Shown here piece by piece: positions 21,852-32,418 of a stretch of 64,000 nucleotides of DNA (position 1 is the first letter of the stretch; each line of letters begins with the position of its first letter). The stretch is from contig JAAPAO010000102.1 of the NCBI GenBank assembly GCA_013115145.1, positions 123-64,122 of the forward strand, read 5' to 3'. The DNA is from Perkinsus chesapeaki (taxonomy: Eukaryota; Perkinsozoa; Perkinsida; Perkinsidae). The position numbers were made by a program, and so were the translations under genes. The notes under the pieces are model-generated. The model had not been told where the DNA came from and ran no database searches. It saw nothing but the letters and a program-made list of their open reading frames with translations.

Positions 21852-23155
21852 TTACACTTGCACTAGATGAGGAGGCTCCTCCGTGTCGGAGACAGAAGCG
21901 GCCTTTTTCCGCCCGGCTTTCCCTTTATTTTTCCGCTTTTCCTTCTGCTGTTTCTTCAACTCCTTCTTGCTCAATTTCGGAGCATCAACCTCGGATACTT
22001 CTGTGGAACAAAACTTTTCTCTCACCTGAGCTGCATTGCAAACTATCCACCCGACCGTCTTCACTTACCTCCGCGAGAGTCCGGTCCTCCCGGTCTGCCC
22101 AAACAACCGAGTTGTAGTGTTCTCCGTCATGGTATGATAGAATGATACACTGAGTCACCTCGGGATCGACCTCTTTTGCCTTTATTTCGTAATGAACCTA
22201 CCAGAACATCGACGACCCTAGGGACACTATTTAAAATGGTTTACACCTTCCGCTCGGATGACTAGCGCTGCGACATCATAGGCACCACAGAGAGCAGTGA
22301 GTTCGACCTGAGCAAGCGACTTGGCATCAATTGAGAAAATCTGGTGGGGAAATTGCCATGATTTTTATCCGAAAAATGGTAAATAAATTTCACAGAAACT
22401 ACATTAAAAATATTTCCGTATCGAGGAAAACGAGTAACAACGGCGAGTGAGTACCGAGCAGAGATCCTACCTGCCCTCCCCATGTGCCAGATCTCCGCAT
22501 GTTACCAACGTAATCGCTGTAGTGTTCAAAGCCCTCCTCAGAAAGATCGACAAAATCACCAAACCTGCTGGGGACTATGGAATAGTTAGAGCTCATTGGC
22601 CTACACGTCTTCGTGGGACTCAAGCCAATCACAACAGGCTTGTCGATATTCATCGTGGAAAGTCTCGACGCCTTTCAATTGTAAGGCAAAACTGCGGAAG
22701 AGGCAGTTGCCGTCAGGGAGGGCCTGAGGACGGGAAAAGCCGACAGAGGTAACTATACCGATAAGTTCAGTGTGAATACTGGAGGGATTGCTGGTAACCG
22801 AAACCAGAAAATCAATGAATTTCTGTATCATTTCATTTCTATTGAGAAACGAAATTATTTTGACCAGGAAGATTGAATAACTGGGATACGTTCAGAAATT
22901 TATTAAAAACCCGTTACGGACATCTACACGAAAGCTCTGGTAATCACCTGCCAGTTGGCAACTCGAGACTGGAGTCTCAATGTGCCTCAACGAGCACAAG
23001 AATATCTTCCAACCTTCCCGGATTTCGCCTACCTCCTGGATGAGCAGGCCACGCTTCTGCAGCATCCGACGGACTTGATTGAGGTCTTCCGGGGGCGATG
23101 ATCTGTCATGCCGTTGGTGCTTCGGAGCGCCTTTCTTTTTGCTGCCTCGGGCCAT
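21852..23155 (-). CDS. OTU-domain cysteine protease (OTUD3-like deubiquitinase)
   Basis: Starts MARGSKKKGAPKHQRHDRSS at 23155, then LNQVRRMLQKRGLLIQE, as in OTUD3 relatives. After a long intron the catalytic exon reads ALPDGNCLFRSFALQLKG, with the Asp-Gly-Asn-Cys box holding the nucleophilic cysteine. Next are RFGDFVDLSEEGFEHYSDY and MRRSGTWGGQ, then VELTALCGAYDVAALVIRAE. The exon TQCIILSYHDGEHYNSVVW carries the catalytic histidine in GEHYNSV. The C-terminus is a lysine-rich stretch (KKELKKQQKEKRKNKGKAG) ending at 21852. All catalytic elements are present. OTU enzymes cleave ubiquitin chains; chain preference cannot be read from sequence. Introns include one of 42 nt. Confidence 0.88.
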
Positions 23156-23193
23156 ATTTTCGTGGCGCGCGGTCAATCAATTTGCTGTGACCG

Positions 23194-23550
23194 TTGAACA
23201 AACATAAGTGCGCAAGATTATATATCTTCCCCGAGTCTCCACGTCAGCTCGAAATCTACGGCGAGCCCGGCAACCCTTACGCTTCGCTGACTTGGAAAGA
23301 TCTAATGAGACTGAACTCAATCTCCTGGGAGTGTACTCAAATTGATTCCCAAAATTCTATAAAATTGGTTTCCGTGGGAGTATCCTGCGAATACCGCTTT
23401 CCCCTTATTTTTTGTTATCTTAACCTTGGCATATCTTTTACGTCCTCCCTCTTCACTACATTATTTTCACATGGTCAACAGCTAACCTACCGCGTTTCCG
23501 TTAAACCTCCTCAGACGACTTTCTATGATCAACGTTCGATGAAAGATTGA
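23194..23550 (+). CDS. Possible small two-exon gene, divergent from the OTU gene
   Basis: A plus-strand open stretch (RLYIFPESPRQLEIYGEPGN, YASLTWKDLMRLNSISWE) may splice through a pyrimidine-rich intron (GTTTCC to GGTCAACAG) to LTYRVSVKPPQTTFYDQRS and a stop at 23550. No ATG is seen at the 5' end and no family is recognised, so this may be an exon of something longer or a chance open frame. Confidence 0.25.
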   Translation: MNKHKCARLYIFPESPRQLEIYGEPGNPYASLTWKDLMRLNSISWECTQIDSQNSIKLVSVGVSCEYRFPLIFCYLNLGISFTSSLFTTLFSHGQQLTYRVSVKPPQTTFYDQRSMKD

Positions 23551-23647
23551 AAGTTAATCTAATCAGCGCCCCTCTTCATCAACACTCGCTCTATCAATAT
23601 CTATTCAGTGTACTCGTCACTCCTTCATCAAGAAGCTGCTAAGTCTT

Positions 23648-24085
23648 GTGCCGTCCTACACTGTAGCCATACGCTCAGTATCGACCAATTTAAGCCCAGA
23701 TCCCCAGCAAGGAGCTCCCTTAGCAACCTTCCATGCCGACCAAACCAGTACCATCTTTCGTTCGTTCAGGATGTTCGAAAATAGAAGGATTGAATTTGAA
23801 ACGATCGATGGACGTCAAACATACTGCGATTGGGATTTCAATTATATCTCCGACCTAAGATACATCCTCTTCACACTATCTGGTCCGTGCAGCTCATTGT
23901 TCCCGAGCTCACCGAACGAGGAAAAGGATCTTGTTCTCAACCTCGAGGAATCTAAGGCGAGCATTCAAGATCCTCCCAACCCGATTAGGCTCACTTTTCG
24001 CGGTGGAATTGACGGTGGTATCGAGCGGTTGATGAATCTCCATATATCTGATCCTTCTCCACCGTCGCCGAGCTACTCTCTATAA
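23648..24085 (+). CDS. Hypothetical protein, tandem paralogue 1
   Basis: An open frame of about 145 residues without obvious introns: FRMFENRRIEFETIDGRQ, YISDLRYILFTLSGPCSSLF, then LTFRGGIDGGIERLMNLHI and a Pro/Ser-rich end. The same pattern (hydrophobic strand, GxCSSLF/GECCSLY, FxGxIDGGIxRL near the C-terminus) recurs in the next gene, so the two are tandem duplicates. No signal peptide, helix or known domain is seen; the composition suggests a small beta-rich fold. The start may be non-ATG in this frame, so an upstream exon is possible. Confidence 0.5.
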   Translation: MPSYTVAIRSVSTNLSPDPQQGAPLATFHADQTSTIFRSFRMFENRRIEFETIDGRQTYCDWDFNYISDLRYILFTLSGPCSSLFPSSPNEEKDLVLNLEESKASIQDPPNPIRLTFRGGIDGGIERLMNLHISDPSPPSPSYSL

Positions 24086-24331
24086 CTTGCTGTTGCTGTC
24101 CGGTGTATGTTGTATAGGAAAATGTAGCGTTCGTCACAAAGTGGGTTGGAGGGGGAATATAAGTTACCGATGAAAATACTGTAAACTGAATTTGGTCAGC
24201 ATAGTCACCTTCATTTCATGAGAGCATTCCTAGCTGTTGTGGCACACCTCACTGTAACCATTACAGCGATAAAGAGGGGTGTTCAGCCAGCATTCCCGCC
24301 GCAATAGAAAGCGTTCGCCGTTTTCTATGCT

Positions 24332-24691
24332 TTGGAGGCGAACAACACGATGCACTCGCTTTCGATGTATGAAGGGGGAATCCTTGATGTTGTGAGCCGT
24401 GATGGATCACATAACGAATGCCAATTCGAGAAGGTCGAAGAAGAGCAAGAACTAATCACTTTCCGTATCACCGGCGAATGCTGCTCACTGTACACCTTAA
24501 CACAACGTCCCAGCCAAATGCTTCTTCTTGAGTTGGAAATGGAGGCCGCCGTGATTCGTGGACCTGTAACGGGTGATCCCGAGCTCAAGTTCGCTGGGAA
24601 AATTGACGGCGGTCTCGCTCGTCTGCGAAGCCCAGTGCCAGAAGTCCCAGATCCCTTGGAGAAATGGATCCCAGTGACCCCTATAGACTAA
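24332..24691 (+). CDS. Hypothetical protein, tandem paralogue 2
   Basis: About 119 residues: EANNTMHSLSMYEGGILDVV, ECQFEKVEEEQELITFRIT, GECCSLYTLTQRPSQMLLLE, then FAGKIDGGLARLRSPVPEVP. Shares the GECCSLY and FxGxIDGGxxRL elements with the gene 250 bp upstream on the same strand. The N-terminal residue of the open frame is TTG; the first ATG is at MHSLSMYEGG. Unknown function. Confidence 0.5.
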   Translation: MEANNTMHSLSMYEGGILDVVSRDGSHNECQFEKVEEEQELITFRITGECCSLYTLTQRPSQMLLLELEMEAAVIRGPVTGDPELKFAGKIDGGLARLRSPVPEVPDPLEKWIPVTPID

Positions 24692-25020
24692 TGTATCTGT
24701 TGGTTAAGTCAGATGTTATCATGTCGCATATTCATCTCTTTATTCATGTGCTTGTGTGTGCGTAGACAAGCTTTGCGTTTTGACATGAGGGGGGACACGA
24801 ACCTTTGCGGGCATTGAGCATAACACAACAATGCTCCTCTGTCGACAGGCAACACAGAGGAGGAGGCTCGCTGGTCTCGGCTGAGCGAGTCGCTTGGTGT
24901 ATTAAATGAGAATATAGGGAATGTAGATAGCCACGGTTCTCGAGGGACAAATCAAGTATATACTTTCCAATCTCTTGATAACGAATATGATAGCCCCCTC
25001 CTACTACTTTATACAGTACG

Positions 25021-25410
25021 GTTTAAAATATCGTATAATAGAGTTGAAGATATCTTATAGTAGAGTTAAAGACATCTTATAGTAGAGTTAAAGATATCTT
25101 ATAGTAGAGTTAAAGGTATCTTATAGTAGAGTTAAAGATATCTTATAGTAGAGTTAAAGATATCCTTTAATGGAGTTAAAGATATCTTATAGNNNNNNNN
25201 NNNNNNNNNNNNNNNNNNNNNNNNNNNNNNNNNNNNNNNNNNNNNNNNNNNNNNNNNNNNNNNNNNNNNNNNNNNNNNNNNNNNNNNNNTATCTTATAGT
25301 AGAGTTAAAGATATCTTATAGTAGAGTTAAAGATATCCTTTAATGGAGTTAAAGATATCTTATAATAGAGTTAAGGATATCCTTTAATGGAACTAAAGAT
25401 ATCTTATAGT
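25021..25410. repeat. 22-bp A/T-rich satellite array
   Basis: Tandem copies of a 22-bp unit (AGTTAAAGATATCTTATAGT followed by AG), interrupted by a run of N. A variant unit has CCTTTAATGG in place of CTTATAGTAG. The array ends only about 16 bp before the proposed start codon of the cyclase gene at 25426, so it lies in its promoter or 5' UTR. Confidence 0.95.
25193..25289. other. Assembly gap (97 N)
   Basis: Run of undetermined bases inside the 22-bp satellite. The true array length is therefore unknown. Confidence 0.99.
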
Positions 25411-25425
25411 TAATGTTGATCTAGT

Positions 25426-28400
25426 ATGGTGGCCAAATCATCAATGCCAGAATCTCAAGCAAGAGTATCTCGATCAGTCAAGCCTGCATGGAAAGCCAAG
25501 TGAGTAGTTATGATCTACCCGCACTTCAGATAGACAGCCATTTAGTTTAGCTTCATCAGCGCGGCTTGAAAATTAGTAGCGACCATCTCAATGAGAATAT
25601 TCTCTATCAAACTTTTCATTATATATTGACGCCAAGAACCCTTCCCAGAGTTGCAAGCTTTAAAGAACTTGGATGGACTTCTGTCGAGTGAGACATATTG
25701 ATACCTATTTTAGGAGTCGTAAGCGTCGAGGCCTCCCATCTGTTTTATACAGCCGATGGATTGCTTTCTGCAGCACTATAGTCGACAAAGTCTGGTGAGT
25801 CCGGATGCAAATCACATTCGTGCACGACCATGCCAGGTTTTCTACCACCACAACAATTCTAACACTTTACGCCTTGTTCGGTGATGATGTCCGAATGGCC
25901 AGTTTTGACAGCGATGCAGACCAGTCAGTTCTCTTGCTTGGCTTCCTCCTTATTCTGAATAAGGAGGAAGCCAAGCAAGGTGAATAAGTTATTCACCTGT
26001 CAGGACCTTCAACGTCATAACAGTGATCTGTCTGCTTGTCTTCGGTCTGGAGATCGTGTTCCAATCCTTCGGCAAGCCCGGCTACTTGGGCGGATTTTTC
26101 TTCTTCCTCGACGTCCTGTCATCGGCATCTCTGGTTCTAGATGTAAGCTGCGCCTAACTCACTCCTTCCCAGAGTCCTCTCGCTGTCAGCTCACGTACGT
26201 CGCTGAGGACCTGTTCGGTGACGGCTCGGGAGCCGCTGGCCAAGGTGCCCAGATCGCTCACGCTTCACACTGATACGCTTCACCTCAGGCGATGTTGCCC
26301 GAGCTGGGAGAATGTCTCGTGCTGGAACCAAAGCCGGAAGAGTCGTTCGAATCATTCGGCTGATCCGTCTCATCCGTATCGTGAAGATGTGACGACTTTT
26401 CACAACTGCGCGCTGCCCGTTAACGCCGCCACGCAAGGTACAAGGCGTTCCTCGACGCTCAGCAGCGAGAATCCAAACGGAAAGATCCGAGGCAGTCCAG
26501 ACCGGGCAATGTTCTCCAGGATAACGAAAGCGATCACCTTCCTGACGACGAGTCCGCGGTGCGCAGTTCGGTCGTGAGCATATCGTTCGGAGTTCTCCCA
26601 ATTCAGTTGCCGGATGACTTCTTCGAAGAGTTTGATAAGTCCATCGAGCCCGAGGATGACGAGCCGGAATCGAGAGTTGGCAAGAAGCTGAGCGAAAGGA
26701 CGACCCAGAAGCTCATCGTAACGACTGCGATGGGGAGACCCCTTCCTGAGTGTTACTCAGATTCTCATTCTCCTGATGTTGTTCATGATACCTGTGTTCA
26801 CTGTGTCGGACGTCGTCCCTCAATCGGCACAGTACGGGGTGGACACCGTGTACTCCTCCTATTTGAGGTACGTCGTTACGTTTACAAGCAGAAGTTTGGT
26901 ATAGTGGAAGCGTATCTGTCTGTCAAGCATATGGTCGTGGGTCGATCAGTTACGTTAACGAGTGTCTTACCACCGGTCCGCTCAGCCCAGAGACTCTAAC
27001 CCATCGATCACTGTAAGCAGATGTCCACTGCTTGATTGAGACCGCTCGGCCAGATACGCTGATAAGCTCTTTCACTTCCTCTATGCGCACAACTGGGAGT
27101 CCCGTGAAGAGCCATGTGAGTTCAGATTATCGGCCAGCTATTGCAACTGTCATTACTCGCTGCTTTCTCAGGTTCCAGCAGTGGCGCTATGTGCGTTTCC
27201 GATTACGTCAGCCATCTCGCTTGGGTTGGGTAGGCTAGGGGAGAATCTGGTTTGTCAGAGCTACTGAAACTACTTGGCTCGAGATGCATTGTTTCCGACC
27301 TTATATCACAATTCTTAACGGTTTTGAGAATTGAGGACTCCCAGTGTGAGGTCAACACGCTGTATTTTCGCCTTCGGCGCAAGAAGTTCACTCAGTTGTT
27401 GGTGATCATCTTCATCATTGACAATAGTTCATTGAGGAGTCCAAACACAGCGCCTTGTTCGCTATTTTCGTAGAACTTCGCGAAGATCTACTCGTCAACT
27501 CAGTTACTACTCCGAGGGAACCGACCCCTGCTGGACGCATCCCCACCTGGAGAACGTCACCGCCAATGAGATACGTCTAGAGTAGTCCCTGAAAAAGCCC
27601 AAACGCGATAACTGAAATACCCAGATACGATGAAGCGTTCAACGGCGATGATTTCCTGGTTAAGTCAGGCGACCTCAGCGACTTGACCGTAGAAAGGATT
27701 ACGAAGCCGTGGGCATCCTGCGGAACTGATGCAGCTATTCCAGAAGGGGTAGGCTCGACAAGAGGGTATCTGGTCTCTCTAAACCCTATGAGTTGTAGCT
27801 GTTAAGGAGACCAGACTGTTACAGTCTATAACATTACAGTCACTAAGAGAAGAGGACGTCGAACTGATAGATTAGAGTGTTAATTGATCTCAGGCTACAG
27901 GGGTCTCGTTGATAGCTGACATCGAGTGCCCGGGCGACCTACGCTTCAACGAGAGGACTGCAGTGCTGCCCTGGCTGAGGAAAGAGACTGATCCTGACAA
28001 CTATAACACCTACTTTATAGTGCGGCACTGGCCTCAGTGTTGCTGATAGTGTGCTCGCTTAGTTCGTGATGGATGACAGATTAAAGGCCTACTGGGAGGC
28101 TGTACTCAATATGTGCCAAACGCTTTTCATCTGCCTTGTTCTCGGCATCGGTGCACTGTTCTTCTCCAGGGACGCCAATGTAGGAGGCAACCAACTTAGT
28201 ACATCTATCGCTCTCGCCGAGCAGGTGCTGGTCTTGGGTCCGATCGAGCGTATGATTGTTAAACTTGCAAAAATCAAAGACAATCCACTGGCGGCAACAA
28301 CGCTTGGTGTGGACGGAGGGGTATGCTGTGGGGAATGCGAGTCACTTAGGCGATGAGGAGTTCAGAAGGGAGGAGACAGCAAGAGCAAGAGACGCAGCTC

Positions 28401-30316
28401 GCCAGGCTCGAACGGGCCTGTCGAGATTGTGGGACATCGTTACGGTAGGGCCTCCTGATCGTGGGAGTGTTTTTATTGTTTTTCTATCAGTTCCAAGGCG
28501 CCCGCTCCAGTGACGGAGGTCATGAGTAAGTCGTACTACTTTCATACTGTTCAACTTGATCCTCTCATTCGTAGACCGCTCGAGACCGTCATGCTCGAAA
28601 AGACTATCATCAAGATCGGTAGCCTGTTGGCTCTGGGATTCGGGGAGGCGGGGGCCGAAATCATCGGCAAGAATATGCAGGTGAGCAACGTCTGGTAAAA
28701 AGCGCCTTGCAGGGCGGAAAACGCCGTCTTAGGGAGCTGAGAGGTCGGCCGGAGTGAATGCCATGATTCCTGGACGAAAGGTCAACGCTGTTTTTGGCTT
28801 TTGCGACATTCGCAACTTCACTGATGCCACTGAAGTTCTCAAGGACAAAGTGATGCTGTTCGTGAACCAGGTGAGCCTATTTGACATAGCCGCAATCACG
28901 CCACCTTGTTGGTTCAGATTGGAGAGATCGTGCACGGCATAGTCGACGAGTTCCATGGCGCCCCCAACAAAAATATCGGCGATGCATTCCTTGTGAGCGC
29001 TGAAGCGACACTCTTCATACTTACTAACTGACAGATCGTTTGGCGATTACCGGAGGACAACTCGGACCGGCGAAGAAAAATGTGTGACATGGCGATCATG
29101 TCATTCGTCAAGGTAAAGCTGCAAACCAGCGAAAACCTTCAAGCTCAGCTCTCCAGGTTGTCGCTGCCATTAATCGAAGTCCAGTACTGTATGAGTATCG
29201 GCAGCATCCGGGATTGCAAATGCGATTGGCAAACTACAGGTGGGCCAACTCGGTGACTATCTCTCATGCTTGGAAATCGTTTCAGGGTTCGAATGGGCTT
29301 CGGTATGCATTGTGGATGGGCTATCGAAGGTGCCATAGGCTCGGAGTTTAAGATCGATGCAAGCTATTTGTCACCTAACGTCAATGTTGCTGGTCAATTA
29401 GAAGCTGCCACGAAGGCATATGGGGTAAAGATTATCCGGGCCGTTGGAAATGGGATCTCTCGTGTGGGTGTGTAGCTCAGTGGTAGAGCGGCTGACTGCA
29501 GATCAGCAGGTCCTCGGTTCAAATCCGGGCGCGCCCTTTGTTTTAGGTTTGCATGCTCCTATCCGGCGCTCTGATTGACTCTTGCAACAAGGAATTGCGA
29601 CGGTACCACTCATGAACCTTTTAGCATTCCGAACCCTTTCTCATTCTATCAGGCATTGTCGTATCATAGACAGAGTCATGATACACGGCGCTCCAATGGG
29701 CCTCTTCACCATCGATTTGGTCTACGAGCATCTCTCACTCGCGGAAAGCGCATGTAAGTCTTCATTAATGAACTTGTCCTCCCACTGGCATCTCTGCAGC
29801 GAAGCCTCTCCGAGTGCATATTAAAGGAGACCATCATACCAGCGCCAGCGCCCAACGGTGAGTACATCTCTGTTTTTCTGTGATGTCATCCTATATCGTT
29901 GCTGTCAGATTCAGAACCCGACAAGAACGGGAGGCAAGGAAGGCGAATAAATGGGCACCGAATTACTGCATTGCTGATTTGTTTGATCACCATGAAGACG
30001 TAATCGAGATGCGGAAGATCTTTACAGCCGAGTTTTTTAAGAAGTTCGATATGGGTTTTCGGTGAGCTCTATCGCGGCGACTATCTCTGCAGCACATTCT
30101 AGGAACTACGAAGCTGGCGAGTGGGAAGTGGCGTACAATATGTTTTGCGTGACTGAAAAGTTGCTCGCTTCAGAAGGATACACTGATGGGCCGAGTGCGG
30201 CTTTGAAGAGGTGGATCATAATGTATCGCGGTAACCTTGACTGTGACTTTAGGTATATGGACAAGTATAATAGGGAAGCCCCACCGACATGGAACGGTGC
30301 CCGAGAGTTACCGTAG
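25426..30316 (+). CDS. Voltage-sensor ion-channel-like domain fused to class III adenylyl cyclase
   Basis: A many-exon gene. The probable first exon is MVAKSSMPESQARVSRSVK (25426). S1-S2 segments follow: ILTLYALFGDDVRMASFDSD, TFNVITVICLLVFGLEIVFQ, GGFFFFLDVLSSASLVLD. The voltage sensor at about 26.33 kb is RAGTKAGRVVRIIRLIRL. Then ESRVGKKLSERTTQKL, ILILLMLFMIPVFTVSDV, and a last helix QTLFICLVLGIGALFF leading to VLGPIERMIVKLAKIKDNPL. The cyclase part has KIGSLLALGFGEAGAEIIGK, AVFGFCDIRNFTDATEVL (metal-binding Asp), IVDEFHGAPNKNIGDAF, RVRMGFGMHCGWAIEGAIGS, and HCRIIDRVMIHG. The conserved tail ends near NYEAGEWEVAYNMF and the stop is at 30316. Such fusions are known from ciliates, apicomplexans and dinoflagellates, where they make cAMP at membranes. 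No TxGYG filter was found. Intact tRNA-Cys lies in an intron. Confidence 0.85.
25924..26003 (+). repeat. 80-nt intron formed almost wholly of two perfect hairpins
   Basis: GT-AG intron between DSDADQ and TFNVITVIC of the cyclase gene. Arms 25933-25955 and 25957-25979 are exact 23-bp reverse complements with a one-base centre. GTGAATAA / TTATTCAC (25980-25996) forms a second palindrome directly after. Only the splice signals lie outside the hairpins. Confidence 0.9.
29466..29537 (+). tRNA. tRNA-Cys (GCA), nested in an intron
   Basis: A 72-nt cloverleaf: acceptor GGGTGTG/CGCGCCC, D-arm GCTC-AGTGGTA-GAGC, anticodon arm GCTGA-CTGCAGA-TCAGC with anticodon GCA, T-arm CTCGG-TTCAAAT-CCGGG. It sits in sense orientation in a cyclase intron. 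The only donors giving the right reading phase for the next exon are at 29462 or 29468, that is, at the 5' edge of the tRNA. Confidence 0.95.
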
Positions 30317-30463
30317 CCGTTGTCAAAAAATTTACCAAGATGTCATGCAACATTGTTACTGTCGCGTTAGGCGATCTCTGTTGTGTTCGCAGTGCTTATC
30401 GACTCAAACACGAGACTCTAGACTTTCTTAAACGTTACATTATATCGTTACAGCTCTAGGGGC

Positions 30464-32164
30464 TCAAGCACCTTCACTGAAATCAAAATGCGCCGCCCCG
30501 CTCCTGCTAGCCACCGGAGTGTGAGGAACAACTCCAGAGGATACGCAACCGACAACTCGCTCGTGGAAGCCCCAAGGCTCCTCGTAGGAGGTCTGAAAGA
30601 CAAACAATCGAATTCGCGGCAATGCGGGTTTTACCTGTATGGTGACCAAGTCGGCACGGTCCTCAGTGGCTCCCAAATTGCTGTAACGTACATAGAGGAT
30701 GAAACCTATGGTGACGCCCACGACGCCGAATAGAGAATAAGGGGAAAAGGTTTCAGCATGGTCCTTGCCCATGAGAAAGGAACTGGTGTACAAGAGGCTC
30801 GATACCGGCAATTTAACAGCATAGGCTAGGGAGCACATAATAGCTCCAACCTGCAGTGCTGAGCCATAGCGGGTCACGGCAACACCAAGAACATTGAAAA
30901 CCAGATTAACCACACAGTAGGCCAAAAGGAGGGCACCGGCCGGACCTACTGAGAAGGTGAATGCATCCAGAAAGTTGAATACGACCGCGTGCGGCGCGAG
31001 CGGCACGCCGCCTGGTTGACCAGAGAGATAGGGAATGCATTGAAGGAAGCCGAGGCCGAATGATATAATAGTTTGGTAGCCAGCCACGTAGGCAGTCAGA
31101 GTCCAAACGCCCACACTGTAGTTACTGAAACCGGATTCCTTGTAGACGTTGGAGAGGGCCATTGGTATGTTGGACAGGAAATACCTGAGGAACGAAGTTG
31201 TCGAGGAATCTCGAATGAGAGAAACTCGTTTTGGAAGAGTCGGAGGATTTGAAAAGTGGACTAGAAATGTGGATGCCGTGATAACCTAAAATTAGGAAAT
31301 CGCAGTTAGGAAGTAACTTATCTAAAACTAACTACTAATTTCGAGTAACTCGTCACTCGTTGCTCTCGCAATTCCACCGAATACTTACAAACAGACCGAC
31401 AACCCGCTGCAGTTGGCCACAGTTACCCCACTGAACGAAGGGATCACGGTTATGCAAGCGCTGATGAAGACGATCGAGGCCGCGCCCTGAAACCAGCACT
31501 TTTGTTCAACTCCATCTTATCAAATCCTACTATCGATTTCATGCTGTAAGTGGTACCGAGTACCAACGCGCTGCACACCATCGTGACGGGGATCAGAGTC
31601 TGGTTGAGAACCGTCTGGAACTGACCAGGGGTTGACACCCCTCCAATGCTGCTGAGGAGTGTCCCCAGCCCGTCTAATAGGCCCATAATAGCGAACTTGT
31701 ATCTATGCGGGCTGGTAAGCAAATCCGAGGCTATTTTCCTACTGTGGTGGGACGCTTTCCTCGGGTCGCTTGGAGGCCTTCTTCTCGCTTTTCAGGACCA
31801 TGGCGGGGATAGCGGTCATGACCATATACCCGACATTGCAGAATTGGTCCACGAAAAATGCGTAACTACGAGGAGACGCTGCCGCCGTCGGCCCTGGACT
31901 GGCCACTCACTCCTGGCCGTAGATGTTTTGAACTATTTTACAGGACACATCGTTGATGCTTCCCGCAATACAAAGAAGTAGTGCAAGCACTATAAGCACG
32001 TTGCGTGGTTGGCAGAGATACTCTGTGCACGTTTGGCGGCGCGGTGTTGCCTCCTGAATAAAAAGAGTAACCGAAAGGTCCCCGGTTCGATCCGCGCTTC
32101 TTACAGTTTGCGCCAAGAGCGGTATCTCGAGTGGCGGCTGGACGCTGCCTTTAGTAGTTGCCAT
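30464..32164 (-). CDS. CRT-like transporter (chloroquine-resistance-transporter family)
   Basis: ATG at 32164 (MATTKGSVQPPLEIPLLAQT). A 51-nt intron holding a tRNA-like relic follows. Helix 1 is RNVLIVLALLLCIAGSINDV, and helix 2 is FFVDQFCNVGYMVMTAIPAM. The CRT signature exon reads FAIMGLLDGLGTLLSSIGG, TPGQFQTVLNQTLIPVTMV, LVLGTTYS. The second half starts ALSNVYKESGFSNYSVGVW and continues with helices FLDAFTFSVGPAGALLLAYC, VLGVAVTRYGSALQVGAIMC and YSLFGVVGVTIGFILYVRY. Proteins of this drug/metabolite-transporter subgroup move peptides, glutathione or amino acids across vacuolar, digestive or plastid membranes in alveolates and plants. The C-terminal 50 residues and the stop at 30464 are uncertain because an intron may remove part of them. 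Confidence 0.85.
32054..32104 (+). other. 51-nt intron containing an antisense tRNA 3'-half relic
   Basis: GT-AG intron of the minus-strand CRT-like gene. Read on the plus strand it carries a T-arm/B-box (CCCCGGTTCGATCCGCG) with a 7-nt acceptor-like stretch ending 3 nt from the intron boundary. It is too short for a whole tRNA. Confidence 0.6.
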
Positions 32165-32418
32165 TGTAGAAGTATAAAACAGAAATCGCCAACTACCACA
32201 GGCCATCCTGCACTTCACTAATAAACCCAAATCCTTTTGAAAAGCAATCAAATAGTACAAATGAAACCAATGAAGGTAATTATAATAGACGTTATTATCA
32301 TCATCTCTGGGCTGCCATTCGCCGCCGTTTCCCGGCCACCACGCTAGACTGTGCGTTCTTCGGCGTGGAGCTCCTGACGCCCACAACTACTGCGAGTCGG
32401 CATACTACCGTCTCGGGC

